Positions 53,031 through 62,728 are shown, numbered from the stretch's first letter. The stretch is DNA of 64,000 bases from Shimia isoporae (GCF_004346865.1 NZ_SMGR01000004.1:124001-188000); one strand, 5' to 3'. Numbers and translations: made by a program. Notes: generated from the sequence alone by a model not told the origin.

Positions 53031-54590
53031 ATGTTGAAATTCTGTGCGGCGATTTGCGCCGCACTTTGTTTATTTTCCGGTACCAGCGCGGTAAGGGCGC
53101 AAGATGTGACACTAAAGTCGCACGATGGTGCTGTTGAGATTGTGGGTACGCTGCTTGGCTTTGATGGAGAGTTCTACAGGGTGGAATCCATCTATGGTGA
53201 GCTGACAGTCGACGGTTCCGGTGTGACGTGCGAGGGCCCCGGATGCCCTAACCTTATCAACTATGTGGCTGATATTTCGATTTCTGGATCGGAGAGTATG
53301 GCCGAGGTTCTCATGCCGGCGCTGCTTGAAGCTTTCGCGCTTAGAAATGGCTACGGAATTTCACGAAAGGATGCCGGAGAAAATCGATTTGAGTACCATC
53401 TAACGCAACAGGACACTGGCGATCTGCGCGCAAAGTTTCGATTTCATGCCAGCAGTGCGGACGAAGGCTTCGCAGAATTGCTCGCGGACGAGGCTGATAT
53501 TGCAATGTCGCTGCGTGAAATTCGGTCACGCGAGGCTGCGATGGGGTATGAGGCAGGTCTTGGCGACATGAGTGATACCAATCGAAGCCGTGTCCTTGCG
53601 CTTGATGGCATGGTACCCATTGTTGCTCCCGGAAATCCGATTTCCACTTTGTCATTGGCTGAATTGGCCAGAGTGTTTTCCGGCGATGTCCGGAATTGGA
53701 CAGAGCTGGGTGGGCCAGATGCACCGATTTCGGTCCATCTAACCAAGGCCAGTTCAGGGTTTTCCCAAGCGGTAGAAGACCAGTTGATGGCGCAAGCCGG
53801 TCTCAAATTTTCCTCGGAAATTATTCGCCACGCAAAAACCGACACACTCTTGTCTGCGGTCTCTCGCGATCCGTTCGCCATTGGAATCACGAGCTTTTCC
53901 GACACAAACGCTACCAAGGTACTGACCCTGTCTGGCGCTTGCGGGTTTTCGCTTCAGGCGTCACGCCGCAACATCAAGACCGAGGACTACCCGCTCAATG
54001 CGCCGATGTTCCTTTATTTCCCAGCTCGTCGATTGCCAAAACTGGCGCGTGATTTTCTTGCCTATACCCGAGGGCCATCAGCTCAGGTTGTAATTCGGCG
54101 GGCGGGTTTCGTTGATCAGACCTCGGAAGAAATCGCTGTCAATTTACAAGGTGATCGACTGGCGAATGCAATTTCGGTTGTGGGCGACGATCTGACTTTT
54201 GAAGACACACAGGAGATGATGGCGACGCTTTTGGGTAAAAAGCGGCTGACGACGTCGTTTCGTTTTCAAACGGGTTCGTCGCGTCTGGATGCACAGTCAC
54301 GATCCAACGTACACCAGTTGGCTCGGGCGATCGAAGGTGGTCGATATGATGCCCGAAAGCTTTATTTTGTTGGATTTTCTGATGGGGAAGGGCCAGCGAG
54401 AATCAACCGGAATATTGCTTTGAAACGGGCTGAAACTGTGAGGGACGCAGTCCTTAAAGCGGCAGAGACAGCCAATCCGGATCGGTTGGATCTTGAGGTG
54501 GTCGCCTTTGGGGAAGCAATGCCGATGGCCTGTGATGACACGTCATGGGGGCGGCAGGTGAACCGTCGCGTGGAAATCTGGGTCGACTGA
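53031..54590 (+). CDS. PstS-like phosphate-binding domain fused to OmpA domain
   Basis: A 519-residue exported protein (signal MLKFCAAICAALCLFSGTSA to RAQ). After a small N-terminal domain with a cysteine pair (VTCEGPGCPNLINY) it has a PstS-like periplasmic binding fold (ISGSESMAEVLMPALLEAFA, LALDGMVPIVAPGNPISTLS, LAELARVFSGDVRNWTELGG). The last 120 residues are an OmpA C-terminal peptidoglycan-binding domain (TSFRFQTGSSRLDAQSRSNV, VGFSDGEGPARINRNIAL). The binding domain would thus be tethered to the cell wall. It lies downstream of secA with an exported partner gene and convergent to radC. Its ligand is unproven. Confidence 0.88.
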   Translation: MLKFCAAICAALCLFSGTSAVRAQDVTLKSHDGAVEIVGTLLGFDGEFYRVESIYGELTVDGSGVTCEGPGCPNLINYVADISISGSESMAEVLMPALLEAFALRNGYGISRKDAGENRFEYHLTQQDTGDLRAKFRFHASSADEGFAELLADEADIAMSLREIRSREAAMGYEAGLGDMSDTNRSRVLALDGMVPIVAPGNPISTLSLAELARVFSGDVRNWTELGGPDAPISVHLTKASSGFSQAVEDQLMAQAGLKFSSEIIRHAKTDTLLSAVSRDPFAIGITSFSDTNATKVLTLSGACGFSLQASRRNIKTEDYPLNAPMFLYFPARRLPKLARDFLAYTRGPSAQVVIRRAGFVDQTSEEIAVNLQGDRLANAISVVGDDLTFEDTQEMMATLLGKKRLTTSFRFQTGSSRLDAQSRSNVHQLARAIEGGRYDARKLYFVGFSDGEGPARINRNIALKRAETVRDAVLKAAETANPDRLDLEVVAFGEAMPMACDDTSWGRQVNRRVEIWVD

Positions 54591-54592
54591 TT

Positions 54593-55375
54593 TCAGAGAT
54601 AGCCCTCGGACCGGAAGCTGAGTTCGCGTGATTTCCCGATGATCAGATGATCGTGCAAAGTGATTCCGAGCACGTGTGCTGCTGTATTGATTTGTTGCGT
54701 CATAGTGATGTCGCTGTCTGATGGCGTCGGATCCCCGGATGGGTGATTATGCACTAAAATCAACGCGCTGGCGTTAAGCTCAAGTGCGCGTTTGGCGACC
54801 TCTCGAGGATAGACGGGCACGTGATTTACCGTGCCTTGAGCCTGTGCTTCATCAGCGATCAGGGTGTTTTTGGTATCGAGGAAAAGAACGCGGAATTGCT
54901 CTGTGTCTCTGTGTGCCATTGTGGTGTGACAGTAGTCGACCAACGCGTCCCAGCCAGACAGCACGTGGCGCTGCAAAACGCGGGATCGGGCAAGACGATG
55001 AGCCGCAGCTTCGACGATCTTGAGTTCGGTCACGATGGCGGTACCCACTCCTTTGACCTCTTCCAGGCGGGCAACCGGCGCGGACAGCACTGAGTTAAAA
55101 TCTCCGAATTTTTTCAGCAGCTTATGCGCAAGTGGCTTTACATCCTGACGCGGAATTGCACGAAAAAGGACGAGCTCCAGCATTTCATAGTCAGGGAGCG
55201 CGTCTGCTCCTCCGCTCAAAAATCGCTCCCGAAGGCGTTTGCGATGGTCGCTGATGTAAGAAGGCAGTTTTCCGGGTGTCAGTGGGGCGACAGGAGCTTC
55301 GTCCGCCTCAAAGAGCGGCAAGGTCTTTTCGGAGAAACGACGCTGGTCTGACATCACATCAGCTTGCGTTGGCAT
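54593..55375 (-). CDS. radC: RadC-family JAB/MPN protein
   Basis: A 260-residue protein with a helix-hairpin-helix-like segment (VARLEEVKGVGTAIVTELKI) and a C-terminal JAMM metal motif (ALILVHNHPSGDPTPSDSDI), as in all RadC proteins. Despite the name, a direct repair role is not established for the family. The N-terminal 40 residues are variable. Two starts, 55375 and 55354, are possible and neither has a clear ribosome site. It converges on the PstS-OmpA gene and diverges from the binding-protein gene across a region with tandem direct repeats. Confidence 0.92.
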   Translation of the reverse strand: MPTQADVMSDQRRFSEKTLPLFEADEAPVAPLTPGKLPSYISDHRKRLRERFLSGGADALPDYEMLELVLFRAIPRQDVKPLAHKLLKKFGDFNSVLSAPVARLEEVKGVGTAIVTELKIVEAAAHRLARSRVLQRHVLSGWDALVDYCHTTMAHRDTEQFRVLFLDTKNTLIADEAQAQGTVNHVPVYPREVAKRALELNASALILVHNHPSGDPTPSDSDITMTQQINTAAHVLGITLHDHLIIGKSRELSFRSEGYL

Positions 55376-55421
55376 GGTAAATCAAAGGTTAACGGATGCT
55401 GTGATGAGCGGGATCCGGTGT

Positions 55422-55460
55422 GTCTGCAAAACGTCGGTATTACGTCTGCAAAACGTCAGT
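55422..55460. repeat. Tandem 17-bp direct repeat in divergent promoter region
   Basis: GTCTGCAAAACGTCGGT (55422-55438) and GTCTGCAAAACGTCAGT (55444-55460) differ at one base and start 22 bases apart, two helical turns. They lie between the radC start and the solute-binding protein start, as expected for two binding sites of a regulator. Confidence 0.65.
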
Positions 55461-55545
55461 GTCATTTTAAGTTGTGACGGCAGGGGTTCAATGGAATGCT
55501 TCAATAGGGTCGCATGGGATTTGCGGCGGGATGATGGAGACTTTG

Positions 55546-56394
55546 ATGCGCATTTTTTTGGCGGCTGTTTTGGCTGCGACGACACTTACAGCGACCACCG
55601 GCAGCGGCCTTGCCCAAACTATTGAGCGCATCGTCGAACGGAACGAATTGCGTCTGGGGTATCGTCGCGACGCGCCACCGATTTCGTTTGAAACAACCGA
55701 TGGTCATCCCAGTGGATACGCGCCCCAATTGTGCGTGCATGTTGCGCATGGGATCGTCAAAGCGCTCGAGGCAGAAAGCCTTGATGTGCAGTTTGTGAAC
55801 GTCGACGCGACTGATCGGTTCGACAAAGTCGCCAACGGTGACATCGATCTCTTGTGTGGCGCTGCTACGATCACACTGGAGCGTCGCGCCGAGGTCGATT
55901 TTTCGATTCCGATCTACGTGGATGGAACTTCTGTGCTTCTGCCCGCGGGAGCGGAAGAAGATTTGCGCGCGCTCGAAAATTCAAAAGTGGGTGTTCGGCG
56001 CGGAACGACCACCGAGGCACGCATGCGAGAATTGCTGGACACGACGGGGCAGGAATTTGAACTTGTCCGGTTTGCCGACCACGAGAGCGCCATTGTCGCC
56101 ATGGAAAGCGGAGACATCGGGGCCTATTTTGCGGATCAGTCGATCCTTGTGGGCCTATGGATGTCGAGCCCCAAGCGCGACAGCCTGAAGCTGGCACGTG
56201 AGATTTTCACGGTTGAGAAGCAGGGACTGGCGATGGCCCGTGGTGACACCGATTTTCGCCTGATGGTGGATGGCATTCTGTCCGACCTTTTTGCCAGCGG
56301 GGTGGTGCGCGAAACAATGGAAGCCGCAATTCCCGGTATTGAACCGGGGCAAGGTTTGAAAGCCATGTTCCTTATGGCGCCAATTGTGAAATAA
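55546..56394 (+). CDS. Amino acid-type solute-binding protein (family 3)
   Basis: A 282-residue periplasmic binding protein. The start at 55546 has GGAG 7 bases before it and gives a clean signal peptide (MRIFLAAVLAATTLTATTGS to GLAQ). The mature domain follows the SBP_bac_3 pattern: LRLGYRRDAPPISFETTDGH, PSGYAPQLCVHVAHGIVKAL, GDIDLLCGAATITLERRAEV, VGVRRGTTTEARMREL. Members bind amino acids or related small molecules. No ABC permease or ATPase gene adjoins it. The paired 17-bp repeats upstream are probable control sites, and a terminator follows the gene. Confidence 0.9.
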   Translation: MRIFLAAVLAATTLTATTGSGLAQTIERIVERNELRLGYRRDAPPISFETTDGHPSGYAPQLCVHVAHGIVKALEAESLDVQFVNVDATDRFDKVANGDIDLLCGAATITLERRAEVDFSIPIYVDGTSVLLPAGAEEDLRALENSKVGVRRGTTTEARMRELLDTTGQEFELVRFADHESAIVAMESGDIGAYFADQSILVGLWMSSPKRDSLKLAREIFTVEKQGLAMARGDTDFRLMVDGILSDLFASGVVRETMEAAIPGIEPGQGLKAMFLMAPIVK

Positions 56395-56400
56395 AACTTA

Positions 56401-56436
56401 CCGGGTCCATTAGAGAATTTTTGGGCCCGGATTTTT
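56401..56436 (+). terminator. Rho-independent terminator
   Basis: CCGGGTCC and GGGCCCGG form an 8-base stem with one G-T pair, followed by ATTTTTC. It lies 6 bases after the binding-protein gene. Confidence 0.85.
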
Positions 56437-56498
56437 CGACTTGTTAAAATTTTATTTCTAAGGTCTTTTGCCCCAAACAACCAAAAGACGACTATTTA

Positions 56499-57167
56499 AT
56501 GCCTTTCAAAAATTTACTCTTTATTCTGGCCGGAATTCTTCTCACATCTTGCATGACCACTACGACCCAAGCGCCTGACCCGCGGTATGCAGGTGTGGAG
56601 CCGAGTATCGTCGAAGTAAACGGAATGCGCTGGGCGGTGTTTGAAAAGCAAGGATCGGATCGTGTCCTTGCGAGACGAGCGGGGCTTCAAGGGGAACAGT
56701 TTAGCACAACTCGTACTCATTCAGGCAGCGTTGAGAATCGTCTCAAAATAGCATTGAGAAAACACTTCACCTCGACAGGCAGGTCCTGCGACGTCGGATC
56801 AGGGACGCTTATCACCGAAACCACCTATGAGTTCCGGTATACGTGCAAAGCCTCGCCGAAGCCGGTCAGATATTGCGTGACCGAGACAGAGTGTCGGACG
56901 TTTGCGTCGCAGGGATTTGCGGTGGATCGGAGTTTTGTTGGACCAGTGGCGGGTGTTTCCTTCGGTGGTTATTTGGCGGATGTGGCTGAGGACAGCGAAA
57001 GCGGCAGAGTTCTTGTAAGAGTAAAAAATGACCCGAGAAATGCATCAAGCGGCAACCGATATCCGGAAATCGCGCGTCAGTATTTTGCAAATGGGAAACG
57101 GAAATGCTCCGTGTCGCGTTTGGAGATTGTGACAGAGGACACCCAGATTTTCAGCTACTCCTGCTAA
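56499..57167 (+). CDS. Uncharacterised lipoprotein
   Basis: A 222-residue protein with a lipoprotein signal (MPFKNLLFILAGILLTSC, Cys18). The mature part contains six or more cysteines in a spaced set (RSCDVGSG, YTCKASPKPVRYCVTETECR, KRKCSVSRLE, FSYSC), suggesting disulfide-bonded structure. No known domain is recognised. It stands alone: a terminator ends the gene to its left and another lies to its right. Its upstream region is AT-rich and may hold its promoter. Confidence 0.65.
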   Translation: MPFKNLLFILAGILLTSCMTTTTQAPDPRYAGVEPSIVEVNGMRWAVFEKQGSDRVLARRAGLQGEQFSTTRTHSGSVENRLKIALRKHFTSTGRSCDVGSGTLITETTYEFRYTCKASPKPVRYCVTETECRTFASQGFAVDRSFVGPVAGVSFGGYLADVAEDSESGRVLVRVKNDPRNASSGNRYPEIARQYFANGKRKCSVSRLEIVTEDTQIFSYSC

Positions 57168-57170
57168 AAG

Positions 57171-57200
57171 AAAAGCCCCGGCGCATTGCACCGAGGCTTT
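57171..57200. terminator. Bidirectional terminator between lipoprotein and dnaJ
   Basis: AAAAGCCCCGG and CCGAGGCTTTT pair over 11 bases with one mismatch around CGCATTGCA, with T/A runs on both sides. It serves the convergent lipoprotein and dnaJ genes. Confidence 0.75.
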
Positions 57201-57230
57201 TGAATTTTTGTCGCTTGCTATTGAAGGCTT

Positions 57231-58373
57231 TTACCCCTTCATCGAGTCCCAGAAGCTCTTCACCGAACTGAAGAAGCTGGAGCTTTCGGGGTTGTTCTCT
57301 TCGCTCAGGTCTTCGAATTCACGCAGGAGTTCTTTTTGACGGCTTGTGAGGTTCACCGGAGTTTCTACCGCCAGTTCGATCATCATATCACCGGAGCCGC
57401 CGCCGCGCAGGGCGGGCATGCCCTTGCCGCGCAGGCGCATCTGACGGCCGGACTGCGATCCGGACGGGATTTTCACGCGCGAGCGGCCGCCGTCTATGGT
57501 TGGCACTTCGATGTCGCCACCCAAAGCTGCGCTGGCCATGGAGACCGGGACGCGGCAATAGAGGTTCACGCCCTCGCGTTCGAAGATCTTATGCGGGGTG
57601 ACCTCGATAAAGATGTAGAGGTCACCGGAAGGTCCGCCACGCATGCCGGCTTCGCCTTCGCCAGCAAGCCGAATGCGGGTGCCGGTTTCGACGCCTGCAG
57701 GAATGTTGACTGACAGGGCGCGGTCTTTCTCGACGCGGCCCTGGCCTCCACAGGATTTGCAGGGGTTCTGGATGATCTGACCGAGACCGGAACAGGTCGG
57801 GCATGTGCGTTCGACGGCGAAAAGACCCTGTTGCGCACGCACCTTGCCCATACCGGAACATGTGGGACAGGTGGTCGGTTCGGACCCGCCTTCAGCACCG
57901 GAGCCGCTGCAGCTGTCGCATTGGACCGAAGCCGGTACGTTGATGGTCTTTTGCATCCCGCCGAAGGCTTCTTCGAGCGTGACACGCAGATTATAGCGCA
58001 GGTCGGCACCGCGGGTGGCACGACGTCCGCCACCGCGTTGACCTCCGCCCATAAAGTCGCCGAACAGGTCGTCGAACACGTCAGAGAAAGCAGAGGCGAA
58101 ATCACCCTGACCAGGGTGGCCGCCGCGTGGACCTCCGCCCATGCCGCCTTCAAATGCGGCGTGGCCATAGCGGTCATAGGCCGCTTTCTTTTCAGCGTCT
58201 TTCAGAACTTCGTAGGCCTCATTGGCCTCTTTGAACTGACCTTCCGCCTCGGGATTATCCTTGTTGCGGTCAGGGTGCAGCTCTTTGGCCTTTTTACGGT
58301 AGGCCTTCTTTATTTCGTCTGCCGAAGCCCCTTTGGCGACGCCAAGCACCTCATAGAAGTCACGTTTTGCCAT
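57231..58373 (-). CDS. dnaJ: Chaperone DnaJ
   Basis: Co-chaperone that stimulates DnaK ATPase and delivers substrates. The 380-residue protein has the J domain with HPD in [16 protein letters not shown], a glycine-rich G/F region ([20 protein letters not shown]), four CxxCxGxG zinc repeats ([35 protein letters not shown]) and C-terminal substrate domains. It follows dnaK by 79 bases with a hairpin between, and would share the dnaK heat-shock promoter. Confidence 0.97.
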   Translation of the reverse strand: MAKRDFYEVLGVAKGASADEIKKAYRKKAKELHPDRNKDNPEAEGQFKEANEAYEVLKDAEKKAAYDRYGHAAFEGGMGGGPRGGHPGQGDFASAFSDVFDDLFGDFMGGGQRGGGRRATRGADLRYNLRVTLEEAFGGMQKTINVPASVQCDSCSGSGAEGGSEPTTCPTCSGMGKVRAQQGLFAVERTCPTCSGLGQIIQNPCKSCGGQGRVEKDRALSVNIPAGVETGTRIRLAGEGEAGMRGGPSGDLYIFIEVTPHKIFEREGVNLYCRVPVSMASAALGGDIEVPTIDGGRSRVKIPSGSQSGRQMRLRGKGMPALRGGGSGDMMIELAVETPVNLTSRQKELLREFEDLSEENNPESSSFFSSVKSFWDSMKG

Positions 58374-58397
58374 GGGTTACTCCTTTGGCCCGAATGC

Positions 58398-58433
58398 AAA
58401 AGGCCGATCCGGTGACCGGACCGGCCCTTTTGT
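58398..58433 (-). terminator. Intergenic hairpin between dnaK and dnaJ
   Basis: The outer arms AAAAGG/CCTTTT and the inner TCCGG-TGA-CCGGA make a compound stem. On the minus strand it may cause partial termination, so that more dnaK than dnaJ message is made, or may mark RNA processing. Confidence 0.65.
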
Positions 58434-58452
58434 TACATCCGGACGCGCACTA

Positions 58453-60366
58453 TCAGCGCTTGTCGTCGTTCAGGTCTTCGAAGTCGGCATCGACGATGTC
58501 GTCGTCGCCCGGACCCATGTCAGCGGCGTCCGGCTCTGCGTCGCCTTCTTCCTGGCTGGCCTTGTAGATGGCTTCGCCAAGTTTCATCGCGGACTCGGTC
58601 ACGTTCTGGATGCCGGATTTGATTTTCTCGGCAGAGGCGTCCTCTTTTTCCAGATCGTCCTTGAGTGCGGCGATTGCCAGCTCGATGGCTTCGACGGTGG
58701 TCGGGTCGACCTTGTCGGAGTGCTCTTCCACAGACTTCTCGGTCGAGTGGATGAGGCTTTCCGCCTGGTTTTTCGCTTCGATCAGCTCGCGGCGCTCTTT
58801 ATCGGCCTCGGCGTTCTCTTCCGCGTCCTTGACCATTTTATCGATGTCCTCGTCGGAGAGGCCACCAGATGCCTGGATGGTGATCTTCTGCTCTTTGCCG
58901 GTGCCTTTGTCAGCAGCGCCGACAGACACGATGCCGTTGGCGTCGATGTCGAAGGTCACTTCGATCTGTGGCATGCCGCGCGGTGCGGGCGGGATGTCTT
59001 CGAGGTTGAACTGGCCGAGGATCTTGTTGTCGGCGGCCATTTCGCGCTCACCCTGGAACACGCGGATGGTCACGGCGTTCTGGTTGTCTTCGGCAGTCGA
59101 GAAGATCTGCGATTTTTTGGTCGGGATCGTGGTGTTGCGGTCGATCAGGCGGGTGAAGACACCGCCGAGGGTTTCAATACCCAGAGACAGCGGAGTTACG
59201 TCCAGCAGAACCACGTCTTTGACGTCGCCTTGCAGAACGCCGGCCTGAATGGCGGCGCCCATGGCAACCACTTCGTCCGGGTTCACACCCTTGTGGGGCT
59301 CTTTGCCGAAGAACTTGGTCACTTCCTCGATGACGCGCGGCATGCGGGTCATACCACCGACCAGAACAACTTCGTCGATCTCGTTTGCTGACAGACCAGC
59401 GTCTTTCAGAGCGGCCTGACAGGGCTTCAGCGAAGCTTTGATCAAGTCTCCGACCAGCGACTCAAGCTTGGCACGGGTCAGTTTGATGACCATGTGCAGC
59501 GGGGTGCCGGAGGACGGGTCCATGGAGATGAACGGCTGGTTGATTTCGGTCTGGGAAGAGGAAGACAGCTCGATCTTGGCTTTCTCTGCCGCTTCTTTCA
59601 GACGCTGCAGTGCCATCTTGTCTTTGGTCAGATCGACGTTGTGCTCTTTTTTGAACTCATCCGCGAGGTAGTTCACGATGCGCATGTCGAAGTCTTCACC
59701 GCCGAGGAACGTGTCACCGTTGGTGGATTTTACTTCGAACAGGCCATCGTCGATTTCGAGGATGGTCACATCGAACGTACCGCCGCCGAGGTCATAGACC
59801 GCGATGGTTTGGGTTTCTTCTTTGTCCAGACCATAGGCCAGTGCGGCTGCGGTCGGCTCGTTGATGATGCGCAGGACTTCGAGACCAGCAATTTTACCGG
59901 CGTCTTTGGTTGCCTGACGCTGGGCGTCGTTGAAGTATGCTGGCACGGTGATGACCGCTTGGGTCACATCTTCTCCGAGATAGGACTCAGCGGTTTCCTT
60001 CATCTTGCCGAGGATGAACGCGGAGATCTGCGAAGGGGAGTATTTTTCGCCCTTGGCTTCGACCCATGCGTCGCCGTTGCCGCCGTTGATCACGGAGAAC
60101 GGCATGTTTTTCAAATCTTTGGCCAGATCCGCGTCGTCAAACCGACGGCCAATCAGTCGCTTTACGCCAAAGACGGTGTTTTCAGGGTTGGTGACGGCCT
60201 GGCGTTTTGCCGGCTGGCCTACGAGGCGCTCGTCATCTGTGAAAGCCACGATGGAAGGCGTGGTGCGTGCACCTTCTGCGTTTTCAATGACTTTCGGCTG
60301 GGAGCCATCCATGATGGCCACACAAGAGTTGGTTGTACCGAGGTCGATACCGATCACTTTGCTCAT
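58453..60366 (-). CDS. dnaK: Chaperone DnaK (Hsp70)
   Basis: ATP-dependent chaperone of 637 residues. The N-terminus [20 protein letters not shown] is the phosphate-1 motif; [40 protein letters not shown] and [20 protein letters not shown] complete the actin-like ATPase. The substrate-binding domain follows from about residue 390, and the C-terminal helical lid ends with an acidic tail ([20 protein letters not shown]). A near-perfect RpoH promoter lies 106 bases before the start. grpE is not in the window. Confidence 0.98.
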   Translation of the reverse strand: MSKVIGIDLGTTNSCVAIMDGSQPKVIENAEGARTTPSIVAFTDDERLVGQPAKRQAVTNPENTVFGVKRLIGRRFDDADLAKDLKNMPFSVINGGNGDAWVEAKGEKYSPSQISAFILGKMKETAESYLGEDVTQAVITVPAYFNDAQRQATKDAGKIAGLEVLRIINEPTAAALAYGLDKEETQTIAVYDLGGGTFDVTILEIDDGLFEVKSTNGDTFLGGEDFDMRIVNYLADEFKKEHNVDLTKDKMALQRLKEAAEKAKIELSSSSQTEINQPFISMDPSSGTPLHMVIKLTRAKLESLVGDLIKASLKPCQAALKDAGLSANEIDEVVLVGGMTRMPRVIEEVTKFFGKEPHKGVNPDEVVAMGAAIQAGVLQGDVKDVVLLDVTPLSLGIETLGGVFTRLIDRNTTIPTKKSQIFSTAEDNQNAVTIRVFQGEREMAADNKILGQFNLEDIPPAPRGMPQIEVTFDIDANGIVSVGAADKGTGKEQKITIQASGGLSDEDIDKMVKDAEENAEADKERRELIEAKNQAESLIHSTEKSVEEHSDKVDPTTVEAIELAIAALKDDLEKEDASAEKIKSGIQNVTESAMKLGEAIYKASQEEGDAEPDAADMGPGDDDIVDADFEDLNDDKR

Positions 60367-60471
60367 TCTATATCCCTTCTACTTAAGGCGATGTATGGTG
60401 CCCGGACCCGTTTTGGCATCCGTGGCCTGATCCAGTTTGCCTTCCCGAGAGATCGGAAAAGCGCTTCGGAG

Positions 60472-60503
60472 CGTATATAGGGCGACGAAATAAGCCCTGC
60501 AAG
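60472..60503 (-). promoter_or_regulatory. RpoH (sigma-32) promoter of dnaK
   Basis: On the minus strand CTTG is followed after 18 bases by CCTATATACG, fitting the alphaproteobacterial RpoH consensus as I remember it (CTTG, 17-18 bases, CYTATNTNNG). It lies about 106 bases upstream of the dnaK start in the divergent region with alkB. Confidence 0.8.
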
Positions 60504-60574
60504 CGCCAGCAAGGGGCGATTCTGCAGGAATCATGACATTTGTTTTGGCAATTGCGCGGAGAGCACAGGCGAAG

Positions 60575-61183
60575 ATGAACAGTCCGTTAAAAATTCGGGG
60601 CTTCGAAGTACACAAAGGCCTTTTGGACTCGCAAGCGCAGGCGGAATTGGTTTCAGACTTGAGAGATGTTGCTCGGGCGGCTCCGATGCGCTCGCCAGTG
60701 ACCCGCTGGGGGAAGCCCATGAGCGTGAAAATGACCAGCGCCGGACGGCTGGGCTGGATTTCTGATCGCCGCGGGTATCGCTACGAACCAAGACATCCTG
60801 ACGGCATGGAGTGGCCGCCGATCCCGTCACGGATTCTCGCATTGTGGACGTCCGTTACCGGACTCGAACGGGCGCCGGATTGCTGTCTCATCAATTATTA
60901 TGGGGAAGGCGCGCGCATGGGACTGCATCAAGACAATGACGAGGGCGATTTCGACTGGCCGGTTCTTTCGGTGAGCCTCGGAGACGAGGGCTTGTTCCGC
61001 ATGGGGAACGTGGAGCGTGGTGGCAGCACCGAGTCGGTGTGGTTGCAGTCCGGTGATGTGGTGGTGATGGGCGGCGCGGCGCGGCTGGCTTATCACGGAG
61101 TAGACAAGATCAGGTTCGGTTCTTCCCGACTGCTTCCCGATGGGGGGCGAATCAACATCACGTTACGTGTGGTTGAGGCGTAG
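60575..61183 (+). CDS. alkB: AlkB-type DNA/RNA demethylase
   Basis: Fe(II)/2-oxoglutarate dioxygenase that removes methyl groups from alkylated bases. The 202-residue protein has the metal triad H118 and D120 in MGLHQDNDEGDFD and H174 in AYHGVDKI, and R192 in GRINITLR binds 2-oxoglutarate. TRWGKPMSVKMTSAGRLGW and LINYYGEGARMG are AlkB segments. I chose 60575 for a better fit to family length; an ATG at 60533 with AGGA upstream would add 14 residues. It diverges from dnaK. Confidence 0.93.
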   Translation: MNSPLKIRGFEVHKGLLDSQAQAELVSDLRDVARAAPMRSPVTRWGKPMSVKMTSAGRLGWISDRRGYRYEPRHPDGMEWPPIPSRILALWTSVTGLERAPDCCLINYYGEGARMGLHQDNDEGDFDWPVLSVSLGDEGLFRMGNVERGGSTESVWLQSGDVVVMGGAARLAYHGVDKIRFGSSRLLPDGGRINITLRVVEA

Positions 61184-61195
61184 CTTGGTTTGGCT

Positions 61196-61792
61196 TCAAT
61201 AGCCGGCAATTGCGCAGCAGCCGGAGAGCAGTGAAATTTCACCCGAATGCAGTTTGTAGAGTGCGACAGACAGGCCGAACTGTCTGTCTGACATGCCATC
61301 GGAACAGGCTTCGCGTCGGAAAGTAGCGACGGAATCTCCGTATCCCATTGCCCAGAGCCCGGTCACACCGCGCCCGGAAACCATAAGCCCAGCGCCGGGG
61401 GTTTCATACTCCCCTTCAGGAGAAGAGAAGCGCACCAGTTCGCCTTGCACAAACATAGCGTTCCAGAACGGTTCGTTGCCGTAGCAGAACAGGCGTTTTG
61501 CGAGCGCATAGTCCGGGTTTGGCTCTTGCGCCTGCAAATAGCGCATTGAAACCCAGCCGGACGTTTCACCAAGGTTTATGCGGCCCCATGTTGCGGCTTC
61601 GTTGAGGTCAACGACTTCGATGGATGTGGCATCCGGGGAAAGAGAACCGAGCAATTCACCAGATGCAGCCGGTTCTGACCGCACGTTCAGAACGTCATCC
61701 TTGGCAACGCCTGTCACATCATAGAGCGCTGGAAGGTCATTGGCCCAAAGTAGGCCGGGCAACAACAGGAAGATGGCGACCAGACGGATCAT
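61196..61792 (-). CDS. Exported SH3-domain protein
   Basis: A 198-residue protein with a signal peptide (MIRLVAIFLLLPGLLWA). The mature part starts with a bacterial SH3 domain (VTGVAKDDVLNVRSEPAASG, WGRINLGETSGWVSMRYL) and continues with a C-terminal domain (LFCYGNEPFWNAMFVQGELV, CSDGMSDRQFGLSVALYKL, SGCCAIAGY) with several cysteines, seen in some COG3650-like proteins. The start overlaps the stop of the capsule-type permease gene (ATGA), so they are translated together. A role at the peptidoglycan or in polysaccharide export is possible but not shown. Confidence 0.82.
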   Translation of the reverse strand: MIRLVAIFLLLPGLLWANDLPALYDVTGVAKDDVLNVRSEPAASGELLGSLSPDATSIEVVDLNEAATWGRINLGETSGWVSMRYLQAQEPNPDYALAKRLFCYGNEPFWNAMFVQGELVRFSSPEGEYETPGAGLMVSGRGVTGLWAMGYGDSVATFRREACSDGMSDRQFGLSVALYKLHSGEISLLSGCCAIAGY

Positions 61793-62610
61793 CGTTTTGC
61801 ATTCCAGGAAAGGGAGGCGTGACGGCGTGTATAGAATTCGCCCATCAGACCAATCATCAGCAGGACGATACCAACCATGAGCGGATACATCACCGAAGAG
61901 TTGCGCGGAAAGTAGTTTATGAAGGCGAAACCGCGGGACTGGTCGATGCAATGAAAAAGCGGGTTCCAGTCAAACATCGCGAGCATGAAGCTGGGAAGTG
62001 TGTTTGCCACAAACATTTTGCCGGAAGCGATCATGTTGGCACGCGCATAGACTGTTGAAGCGATGCTGACGAAGGTGGGGAACCATGGCTTCAACGCGAG
62101 AAACACCGTGCCAATGGCAAGACCGGTAAACCATCCCAAGAGCAACATACCAAATGTCGGGATTGGCTTGTCGATGGATATTGGCGTGAACGCCACATGA
62201 TACACGAACAGGATCGCGAAGAGCGACAGCACCTGAATATAGAGCGTGCCGAGGGCTGCGGACATGATCGAGATGATCGTGTTCATCGGCGCGTGTTTCA
62301 TCATGGGCGATGAGGGTCCTTCTGAACCCACCACCGCGCCCAGCGTTTTGGTGTGCGTCAAAAACAGAAACACACCGGACATGAGGTAAATCAGGAAATC
62401 GCCGCGCAAGGCTGCGCTGCGTAGCCCGAGGACAGAGAACATTACGTAAAACGCGAGTACGAAGATGATCGCCTGCAGCATGTTCATGATGATCGACAAA
62501 ACCGCGTTGCCGTGTGACTTGCGCACGTTTCGCACGATCGAGTGATAAATCAGCTCGAATATATTCAGCGCGGACGAAAGCGTCGTTTTATGTGCGGTTT
62601 GCTGAAACAT
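61789..62610 (-). CDS. ABC-2 type polysaccharide export permease (KpsM-like)
   Basis: A 273-residue membrane subunit with six hydrophobic segments, the usual ABC-2 length. IFELIYHSIVRNVRKSHGNA is the N-terminal interfacial helix and NPLFHCIDQSRGFAFINYFP before the last two helices is the characteristic segment of capsule and O-antigen exporters. The matching ATPase is not in the window. Near kdsB, and with ugd elsewhere, it suggests capsule export. It is followed by an overlapping SH3-protein gene and diverges from the CysQ-like gene. Confidence 0.88.
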   Translation of the reverse strand: MFQQTAHKTTLSSALNIFELIYHSIVRNVRKSHGNAVLSIIMNMLQAIIFVLAFYVMFSVLGLRSAALRGDFLIYLMSGVFLFLTHTKTLGAVVGSEGPSSPMMKHAPMNTIISIMSAALGTLYIQVLSLFAILFVYHVAFTPISIDKPIPTFGMLLLGWFTGLAIGTVFLALKPWFPTFVSIASTVYARANMIASGKMFVANTLPSFMLAMFDWNPLFHCIDQSRGFAFINYFPRNSSVMYPLMVGIVLLMIGLMGEFYTRRHASLSWNAKR

Positions 62611-62728
62611 GCCTGTGCCGTTTGCGGGGTTTCTGCTGTTATCGCAGGGAATTCTTGCCGTTCTGTTACGCTGGTATCATAAGGGGCGCCGTGTAGCAGT
62701 TCAACAAATGCCGCGTAGGAGAGATCTT

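Noticed and set aside
58372..60480. Two long plus-strand frames (339 and 328 codons)
   Set aside because: Both are antisense to dnaJ/dnaK and show no recognisable protein features.
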